Assembly: GCA_946481625.1 (NCBI GenBank)
Contig: CAMLOZ010000094.1
Span: 1 to 9,517, forward strand
Reading direction: 5' to 3'
Length of the DNA: 9,517 nt
Source: an uncultured Haloferula sp.
GTDB lineage: Bacteria > Verrucomicrobiota > Verrucomicrobiae > Verrucomicrobiales > Akkermansiaceae
A model generated the notes under the pieces. It did no database searches. It was not told the origin of the DNA and worked only from the letters and a program-made list of their open reading frames with translations. Positions 1-6,661 of the stretch are shown one piece after another (positions within the stretch are counted from its first letter, which is position 1; the number at the start of each line of letters is the position of its first letter). The position numbers were made by a program, and so were the translations under genes.

Positions 1-1412
1 CGGTTCGCGAGATGACTGAGGTAATTCCCCATGCAGGGATGCAGCGAGACATCCTTGAGCAGCGTTTCGAAGTTGCCGAAGCTGTTCTCCAACAGCTTGT
101 CATAGAAGTGCACCATCCCGCGCGGCTCCACCGCCAACCGCTCCATCCGGTCGCCGATGACGAAAATCTGGCTCAACGCGAAGGCCACCCGCTGCCGGAG
201 CGGATCCGGCAACTGCTCCTCGGTCGCATCCGGCCGGAGCTTCGGCAAGCCCATCGCCCGGCCCCACCATGCGTTCAGCTTCCGGTCGTTGTAGATCTGC
301 GCGTCGTTCGGGCCGCTGGTCGGCTGCTCGAACTGCCACTCCATCATCGGCATCAACCGCCCGATCGGACGCGCCATCTGATCGTCGATCCAGCCCTCGA
401 TCCCCATCGCCATGACCTCCTCCACGTTCTCGGGAATCTGGTCCGCATCGCCCGCCGAATCCTGGTCCGGCCCGAATCCCGCCTGGATCAAGAAGCGTGC
501 CGCTTCCTTCGCCGAAGGCAAACCCTCCGTCTGGTTCCGGATGGAAACACTCGCGCTGCTCGCCCCGCCCACGCTGTATCCTGGACCCGCCAGCGCGGTA
601 AGCACGACGCTCTCCGTGCTTTCTCCACCATCGCCATCCGCCGTCGGCGAAATCTCCACGAATACCTCCCGCTGCCCCGCCGCGAAAGCAACCGCGGCTC
701 CGGCCTCCGACGACACGTAATCCACCCCCGCCGTTGCCGATCCGCCCAGCGAAAAGTTCACCGTGAGCGGCCGCAGACCCCCGTTCCGCCGCAGCACCAG
801 CACCGCCGGATCCGGCCACCCTTCCGCGCACGTATCGTCGTAGCACGAAACCGTGATCACGTTCGCGGCCGCAATCCCCGTCGCGATCCGCTGCGCATCC
901 GTCTCCTCGTAGCGCCCCGTGCGATCAGTCGAGGGATCGAACCCGATCACCAGTTCCTCCCAATCGCTCGCCCCGTCCCCGTCGCTGTCCGCATCCGACA
1001 CCTCCACTTTGAAGAACGCCCGCCCCGTCGCGGGTCCCAGCATGCGCACCAGAGGCACCCCGGTTCCCGGTATTCCCTGTTCCGCCGAGGACCACGCCGA
1101 CAGGTCGCTACTACTACGAATCTCGTACCTTTTCCCCGCCAGCCCTTGCCATGAAAGCACCGGACCTCCCGTTCCATCCCGCGTCATCTCCGCCTTCGGC
1201 CGCGATTGCCCGATGAAGGGATTCGTCCCTGCCGTGCTCTCCAGCGCGTTCGTCCAGCCGTCGCCGTCCGCATCCGCGGCCGGCGGGAGCCCGGCGGCCC
1301 CGAATACCATTTCCCAGACATCGCTCTGGGAGTTCCCGTTCCCATCCAGCGCAAACGCGGAAACGGGAAGGAGCACGACGAAGGCAGCGAGTGGCGAGAG
1401 CCCGGTCTTCAT
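1..1412 (-). CDS. Secreted DUF1800 family protein with Calx-beta domain (C-terminus cut off by window edge)
   Basis: The frame is open from an ATG at 1412 to the left edge (470 full residues). Residues 1-21 form a signal peptide (MKTG, hydrophobic stretch, then SAFA before LDGNGN), so the protein is exported. Asp-rich calcium-loop or TSP3-like segments lie near residues 47-58 (DADGDGWTNALE) and 139-152 (DADSDGDGASDWEE). Between them is a segment reading YEIRSSSDLSAW, common in verrucomicrobial surface proteins. Residues about 185-290 resemble a Calx-beta repeat (GGSATAGVDYV, then FAAGQREVFVEI). From about residue 299 the sequence matches the start of DUF1800: AARFLIQAGFGP, GIEGWIDDQM, LRQRVAFALSQIFVI, LLENSFGNFETLLKDVSLHP and MGNYLSHLAN. 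The biochemical role of DUF1800 is not established; the genes are often followed by a DUF1501 gene, which here would lie beyond the left edge. No strong ribosome binding site is visible. Family assignment is confident; function is unknown. Confidence 0.9.
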   Translation of the reverse strand, partial: MKTGLSPLAAFVVLLPVSAFALDGNGNSQSDVWEMVFGAAGLPPAADADGDGWTNALESTAGTNPFIGQSRPKAEMTRDGTGGPVLSWQGLAGKRYEIRSSSDLSAWSSAEQGIPGTGVPLVRMLGPATGRAFFKVEVSDADSDGDGASDWEELVIGFDPSTDRTGRYEETDAQRIATGIAAANVITVSCYDDTCAEGWPDPAVLVLRRNGGLRPLTVNFSLGGSATAGVDYVSSEAGAAVAFAAGQREVFVEISPTADGDGGESTESVVLTALAGPGYSVGGASSASVSIRNQTEGLPSAKEAARFLIQAGFGPDQDSAGDADQIPENVEEVMAMGIEGWIDDQMARPIGRLMPMMEWQFEQPTSGPNDAQIYNDRKLNAWWGRAMGLPKLRPDATEEQLPDPLRQRVAFALSQIFVIGDRMERLAVEPRGMVHFYDKLLENSFGNFETLLKDVSLHPCMGNYLSHLAN

Positions 1413-1474
1413 TGTGACATCAAGCCTGACTATCTTTAACAATAAAACAAGCCCGCTCCGCGTCTTCGATATGC

Positions 1475-1495
1475 AAAAAAAGTGAATATATTCAC
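1475..1495 (-). promoter_or_regulatory. 14-bp perfect palindrome followed by T7: operator, attenuator or weak recQ terminator
   Basis: GTGAATATATTCAC at 1482-1495 is a perfect palindrome. On the minus strand it is directly followed by seven T residues (1481-1475). As RNA it could fold as a 5-bp stem with a TATA loop and a U tract, which is a weak terminator shape about 45 nt after recQ. As DNA it looks like a binding site for a dimeric regulator, about 15-30 bases downstream of the start predicted from the promoter at 1517-1544. The sequence does not decide between these roles. Confidence 0.4.
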
Positions 1496-1516
1496 CAAGA
1501 AATAAAACCTCGCTTT

Positions 1517-1540
1517 TCTATATGTAAGACATCGCGGCAC

Positions 1541-1544
<4 letters not shown>
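1517..1544 (-). promoter_or_regulatory. Candidate sigma-70-like promoter for the DUF1800 gene
   Basis: On the minus strand, TTGAGT (1544-1539) is followed after 16 bases by TATAGA (1522-1517), close to the -35 and -10 consensus. The -35 box overlaps the recQ stop codon. Transcription would start near 1510, giving a leader of roughly 100 nt before the ATG at 1412. The boxes lie in or at the edge of an AT-rich island that contrasts with the GC-rich surroundings. This is a pattern match only; verrucomicrobial promoter rules are not well defined. Confidence 0.4.
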
Positions 1545-3457
<1,913 letters not shown>

Positions 3458-3545
3458 GCAGCGGACATGCCGCGCCGCGCCGCAAAGCACAAGCCCGGGA
3501 GCACCGGACTTGCCGCCCCGCCTCGAACCGTCCCATCCTCCCCGC

Positions 3546-3890
3546 ATGCCGCGCTTCACCGCCAACGCCGACTACGAGGAAAAGGACACCAACCCGATCC
3601 GCCTCGAACCCGGGAACGAAGTCACCGTCGGCCCGGTCGACCGCGCCTGGCCCGGCTGGGTCTGGGCCGAGGATGACAAGGGCAACGACGGCTACGTCCC
3701 CGAAGAAATCCTCGAACCCCTCGGCGAAGGCCGCTTCGCCGCCATGGAAGCCTTCGACCCCAATGTCCTCGTGATCAAACGCGGCGACGAACTCGAGTCC
3801 CTCAAGCAGATCCACGGCTGGCACTGGTGCAAGAACGCCAGCGGCGAGGAAGGCTGGGTCGCCGGCTATCTGCTGCGCCCGGTCGCCTGA
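3546..3890 (+). CDS. Small cytoplasmic protein with two tandem SH3-like domains
   Basis: A 114-residue protein made almost entirely of two SH3-like folds. The first (about residues 1-58) has ADYE near the start, WPGWVWA, then GNDGYVPEEIL. The second (about 62-114) has AMEAFD, HGWHWCKN, then GEEGWVAGYLL. These match the alternating ALYDY-like, tryptophan and G-x-VP-x-x-L pattern of variant SH3 domains. No signal peptide or membrane segment is present, so it is probably cytoplasmic and its partner is unknown. The frame is open upstream to 3333, but that extension is antisense to recQ and has no SH3 character, so the ATG at 3546, just before the first domain, is preferred. It is head-to-head with recQ and about 110 bp upstream of the L,D-transpeptidase gene. 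The domain call is fairly sure; the role is not known. Confidence 0.82.
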   Translation: MPRFTANADYEEKDTNPIRLEPGNEVTVGPVDRAWPGWVWAEDDKGNDGYVPEEILEPLGEGRFAAMEAFDPNVLVIKRGDELESLKQIHGWHWCKNASGEEGWVAGYLLRPVA

Positions 3891-4002
3891 GCACCGGCCC
3901 GGCGTCCCTAGGCAGCGAACGCTCCTCGCGTCGCGCACCAAATATCCCGCCCGGAGTTGACGCCAGGCCTCGCGCGTGGAACAGGGAAAGCCACTGTCGC
4001 CC

Positions 4003-4527
4003 ATGAACTCCATCCTGTCCCGCGCCGCCGCCTGCCTCCTGCCGCTGCTCTTCGCCAGCTGCGCCAGCGTCCCCGAACTCGGCGGGATGATGGACCGCGG
4101 CGGTACCCGCCATCGCAAGATCGTCGTAAAACTCCGGGAGCAAAAAGCCTACTTGTATCAGCACGACAAGCTCACGGCCGTGGCCCCCATCTCCTCCGGC
4201 CGCGAGGGCAAAGGCACCCCCACCGGACGCTTCAGCGTCGTCGAAAAGGACGCCGACCACCGTTCCACCCTTTATGGCAACTACGTCTGCCGCGGCAAGG
4301 TGGTGAAAGAGAACATCGACATCCGCAAGGGCGGCCGTCCCCCCGGCTCCAAGTTCGAGGGGGTCCCCATGCCCTACTTCCTGCGCTTCACGGGAGCCTA
4401 CGGGCTCCACGCCGGAAATGTTCCCGGCTACCCCGCCTCAAGCGGCTGTGTCCGCCTCCCCAAGCGCCACGCCAAGCGGTTCTATGATGCCGTCCGCATC
4501 GGCACCCCAGTCCTGGTCCAGCGCTAA
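4003..4527 (+). CDS. L,D-transpeptidase (YkuD family) lipoprotein
   Basis: Predicted cell-envelope enzyme that forms 3-3 peptidoglycan cross-links or attaches proteins to peptidoglycan through a catalytic cysteine. The 174-residue product starts with a lipoprotein signal (a short charged N-terminus, the hydrophobic stretch AACLLPLLF, then the lipobox FASC). The +2 residue after the cysteine is Ala, which under the enterobacterial rule points to the outer membrane. The YkuD domain fills the rest: KIVVKLREQKAYLYQ opens it, PISSGREGKGTPTGRFSV is the substrate-cleft segment, and GLHAGNVPGYPASSGCVRLP carries His136 and the catalytic Cys149. The usual HGC is SGC here, a variant that keeps the Cys-Val-Arg core. 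An in-frame GTG at 3976 is an alternative, but the ATG at 4003 gives the normal lipoprotein leader. AGGGAAAG about 12 bases upstream is a weak ribosome binding site. Confidence 0.92.
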   Translation: MNSILSRAAACLLPLLFASCASVPELGGMMDRGGTRHRKIVVKLREQKAYLYQHDKLTAVAPISSGREGKGTPTGRFSVVEKDADHRSTLYGNYVCRGKVVKENIDIRKGGRPPGSKFEGVPMPYFLRFTGAYGLHAGNVPGYPASSGCVRLPKRHAKRFYDAVRIGTPVLVQR

Positions 4528-4610
4528 GCACCGGTGGCCCGCACCCGGCCCCCGTCTCCCCTTCCATCTTTCCCCTCGAAAAATAAACCCGTTCCGATAT
4601 CCAATCCGCC

Positions 4611-5789
4611 GTGATTTCAACTCGCGGCGTCCTCTCCATCTCCCTCGCGCTGGCCTTTCAGCTCCCCTGCCGCGCTGAAGTCCGCGCCTGGACCAATACC
4701 GCGGGCCAAACCTTCCAAGCCGAATTCGTACGCCTCGACGGCACCAACGTCATCTTCGCCCTTGAAGGTGGCCGCACCTTCGTTTCCCCCCTTACCTCCC
4801 TCAGCGCCTCCGACCAAGCCGCGGCACGGCTCGCCTCCCAAGCCGCTCCCTCACAGCCCGCCCCTGCCAAGCCCGCGAATTTCGGCTACCCTTGGCCCCG
4901 CGAAGTCCGCGTGGACGGTTCCTCCCAGTCCCGCGTCGTCTCCGAAGACCCCAAAAAGGACATCTACATCTACGAAAGTCCGCACTACCGGTTCACCTGC
5001 GATGTCAGGCTGACCTCCGACGTCCTGCGGAATTTCGCCATGATGTTCGAGACCACCTGGCAGTACGCCGCCGGCATCCCCCTCGGTCTCGACGGCGGCA
5101 CCCCACGCCAAGGTCGTCATGATATCGTGCTCTTCGGCAAGCCCGGCGCATACATCCAGGCCGGTGGCCCGCCCAACAGCGCCGCCTGCTACATCCCCTC
5201 GCGGGGCATCGTCCTTGCACCCGTCGAAAGCCTCGGACTCGTCAGGACGCCCACCGGTTTCAGCCTCGACACCACGAAGACCAACGACGTCCTCATCCAC
5301 GAACTCGCCCACCAGCTCACTCCGCTTGCCTACTTGAAGCCGGGGAACAACGGCTGGTTCTCCGAAGGCCTGGCCGAATACATGGCCACCACCCCCTACA
5401 GTTGGGGTTACTTCCGCCCCGATCCGCACGGAAACGCCGTGCTCGCCTACGTCACCGCCCGCGGTGAAAAAGGCAAGGGCGGCCGGAATCTCGGCACCAG
5501 GTTCCGCGCCCCGCGCCTGCGGTATTTCCTCCAGATGCCCTACCGGGATTTCAGCGGCGCGAACGGAAATTTCAACTACGGGTTCGGCTTGCTCCTCGCC
5601 CACTACTTCTGCCACATGGAAGGCGGCGGTCGAACCGCGCGCCTCTCCGCCTACCTCAAATCCCTCCGCGCCGGAGAGCCGGTCGAAACCGCCAACGCCG
5701 CCCTCCTTGGCGGCGGCACCTTTGAAAAACTCGAAGCCGAATTCGCCGACGCCTGGCGCAAGAAGGGCCTTGAGATTGTCTTCGAATAG
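4611..5789 (+). CDS. Secreted SHD1-domain zinc metallopeptidase (gluzincin, peptidase MA-like)
   Basis: A 392-residue exported protein starting at GTG 4611. Residues 1-22 are a signal peptide (VISTRGVLSISLALAF, then PCRA). Residues about 24-74 match SHD1 (SLA1 homology domain 1): VRAWTNTAGQTFQAEFV, VIFALEGGRTFVSPL, LSASDQAA. After a Pro/Ala linker, the main domain runs from about 110 to the end. It holds HELAH at 230-234 (His230 and His234 as zinc ligands, Glu231 as general base) and SEGLAEY at 251-257, whose Glu252 fits the third ligand of gluzincins. This layout resembles peptidase MA-like / DUF1570-type proteins common in Planctomycetota and Verrucomicrobiota. The substrate is unknown. The 83-bp gap after the transpeptidase gene allows co-transcription. 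No ribosome binding site is obvious, and the GTG is chosen because it gives a complete signal peptide. Confidence 0.88.
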   Translation: MISTRGVLSISLALAFQLPCRAEVRAWTNTAGQTFQAEFVRLDGTNVIFALEGGRTFVSPLTSLSASDQAAARLASQAAPSQPAPAKPANFGYPWPREVRVDGSSQSRVVSEDPKKDIYIYESPHYRFTCDVRLTSDVLRNFAMMFETTWQYAAGIPLGLDGGTPRQGRHDIVLFGKPGAYIQAGGPPNSAACYIPSRGIVLAPVESLGLVRTPTGFSLDTTKTNDVLIHELAHQLTPLAYLKPGNNGWFSEGLAEYMATTPYSWGYFRPDPHGNAVLAYVTARGEKGKGGRNLGTRFRAPRLRYFLQMPYRDFSGANGNFNYGFGLLLAHYFCHMEGGGRTARLSAYLKSLRAGEPVETANAALLGGGTFEKLEAEFADAWRKKGLEIVFE

Positions 5790-5807
5790 GGGCCGGTCCC
5801 TCTTCGT

Positions 5808-5824
5808 CGGCACAGCCGCTTTTT
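5808..5824 (+). terminator. Weak terminator-like hairpin after the metallopeptidase gene
   Basis: About 18 bases after the stop codon, CGGC-ACA-GCCG is followed by CTTTTT. The stem is only 4 bp with a 3-nt loop, so this is a marginal intrinsic terminator, although its position between convergent genes is what would be expected. The rest of the gap (5825-5954) holds a short GGGAG-CGAC-CTCCC hairpin without a T tract and nothing else recognisable. Confidence 0.25.
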
Positions 5825-5954
5825 CGGAGTGCTGCGAGATCACCGCTTTGCAGGGAGCGACCTCCCGGCCCAAGCCGCCCAACCCAAGGAGCCCCTGAGC
5901 GGCACGCGAGGAGGCCGCGCGCAACCCACACGACCTCCGTTCGCCAGCTTCACT

Positions 5955-6113
5955 CTAGATCCTCCCCATCAGCACCAGGATGATCACGATGATCAGCACC
6001 AGCCCGAGCCCCCCGCTGGGCGCATAACCCCAGCTCCTGCTGTGGCCCCACGTGGGCAGTGCGCCGATCAAAAGAAGAATCAGGATGATCAAAAGTACGG
6101 TTCCAACGGACAT
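5955..6113 (-). CDS. DUF3309 family small membrane protein
   Basis: A 52-residue protein with two hydrophobic helices, about residues 4-18 (TVLLIILILLLIGAL) and 35-49 (GLVLIIVIILVLMG), joined by the conserved DUF3309 centre PTWGHSRSWGYAPSGGLG and ending in GRI. This is a near-complete match to the family in length and motif order. It should sit in the inner membrane; no molecular function is established. The ATG at 6113 gives the usual family length. An in-frame GTG at 6146 would add 11 residues and lie inside the upstream hairpin, so it is less likely. It follows the CsbD-family gene on the same strand with a 76-bp gap, suggesting one transcript. DUF3309 and CsbD genes often occur in stress-related clusters of small proteins. 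Confidence 0.85.
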   Translation of the reverse strand: MSVGTVLLIILILLLIGALPTWGHSRSWGYAPSGGLGLVLIIVIILVLMGRI

Positions 6114-6144
6114 GAGTTTGAGTGTTCGGGTTTTCGGAAATGAC

Positions 6145-6178
6145 ACCGCCGGTCCCTGTTAGACCCAGGCCCGGCGGC
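6145..6178 (-). other. GC-rich intercistronic hairpin between the csbD-like gene and the DUF3309 gene
   Basis: On the minus strand GCCGCCGG (6178-6171) pairs with CCGGCGGT (6152-6145), giving 7 G-C pairs plus a G-U pair. Inside it, CCTG pairs with CAGG around a GGTCTAA loop. It starts 12 bases after the csbD-like stop codon. No U tract follows, so it is more likely an mRNA-stability or partial-termination element than a full terminator. Confidence 0.45.
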
Positions 6179-6189
6179 ATCGCCAGGAT

Positions 6190-6387
6190 TCAGCGGCATT
6201 CACAGGACTCGCGGACGGCCTTCTCCACTTCCTCGCGCGTCTGGCCGGTGCGCTTCTGGATGCGGCCGACAAGCTCATCCTCTTTGCCTTCGATGTAATC
6301 GAGATCGTCGTCGGTCAGCTGACCCCACTTCTGCTTCAGCTTGCCTTTGGCGATGTTCCAGTTGCCTTTGATTTCAAGGGTATTCAT
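6190..6387 (-). CDS. CsbD family stress-response protein
   Basis: A 65-residue hydrophilic protein matching CsbD along its whole length: [18 protein letters not shown], then [18 protein letters not shown], then [17 protein letters not shown]. In Bacillus the family founder is induced by sigma-B under stress; the biochemical role of the family is unclear. The ATG at 6387 is chosen because the match begins there; the frame stays open to 6567, but the upstream part has no CsbD similarity. The C-terminal end ESCECR carries two cysteines, which is not typical as far as I know. It is the first gene of a likely two-gene unit with DUF3309, and it is divergent from the histidine kinase gene. A possible -24/-12 promoter lies about 75 bp upstream. 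Confidence 0.9.
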   Translation of the reverse strand: MNTLEIKGNWNIAKGKLKQKWGQLTDDDLDYIEGKEDELVGRIQKRTGQTREEVEKAVRESCECR

Positions 6388-6461
6388 GGGTTGTCTCGGT
6401 TGAGGTTCGACATCTTCTATCAGTCCCAGTGCCACAACCCGCCCCCGATGCTTCCCGGCAC

Positions 6462-6478
6462 TGCAACCCGCCTGCCGG
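6462..6478 (-). promoter_or_regulatory. Candidate sigma-54 (-24/-12) promoter for the csbD-like gene
   Basis: The minus strand reads CCGGCAGGCGGGTTGCA from 6478 to 6462. Compared with YTGGCACGrNNNTTGCW it has the invariant GG and GC at exactly 10-base spacing, the full TTGCA -12 box and GGCA in the -24 box; it differs at the T before GG, the C after GGCA, and the r position. The predicted transcription start is near 6451, with a leader of about 63 nt. GC-rich DNA makes partial chance matches common. Confidence 0.4.
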
Positions 6479-6533
6479 ATAGGCTGCGCCGCCACGGTGT
6501 CATTTTCCTGGTCGGGAAACTCTCCTGCTTGGA

Positions 6534-6546
6534 ATGCAGACTGCAT
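6534..6546. promoter_or_regulatory. 13-bp inverted repeat in the csbD-kinase divergent region, possible activator site
   Basis: ATGCAG-A-CTGCAT is a 6+1+6 inverted repeat. It lies about 83-95 bases upstream of the start predicted from the -24/-12 match, a distance typical for enhancer-binding proteins that work with sigma-54, and about 115 bp before the kinase start. The rest of this 274-bp gap (6388-6661) shows no other clear element, and no convincing promoter for the kinase was found. Confidence 0.3.
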
Positions 6547-6661
6547 CCGCCGCCTCTTCCCAAGCATTGCAAAGTACGACAGGAACCTTCCGATCCGCGT
6601 AATCCCGTTTCAAGGATGCTTAAAAACGCTTGCTGAATCAACTTGTCGTGAACCCGCGCCA

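Noticed and set aside
12..1154. Long plus-strand open frame of about 380 codons opposite the DUF1800 gene
   Set aside because: Arg/Pro/His-rich translation with no domain features; it is antisense to a frame with clear DUF1800 motifs, and GC-rich DNA keeps such frames open.
1410..1421. Minus-strand mini-ORF ATG-TCA-CAA-TGA whose stop overlaps the DUF1800 start codon
   Set aside because: Three codons with no ribosome binding site; ATGA overlaps of this size arise by chance.
1441..1508. AATAAAAC occurs twice (1441-1448 and 1501-1508), exactly 60 bp apart
   Set aside because: An 8-bp AT-rich word repeated inside an AT-rich gap is likely by chance, and the flanks do not match.
3957..3985. TTGACG followed 17 bases later by AACAGG upstream of the L,D-transpeptidase gene, as a promoter
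   Set aside because: The -35 half is good but AACAGG is a poor -10 box in a GC-rich context.
5844..5880. GGGAG-CGAC-CTCCC hairpin in the convergent gap as a terminator
   Set aside because: Only 5 bp of stem and no T tract on either strand.
4851..5924. Minus-strand open frame of about 357 codons opposite the metallopeptidase
   Set aside because: Gly/Ala/Val/Glu-rich with no signal peptide or motif; the plus strand has a signal peptide, SHD1 and HELAH in order.
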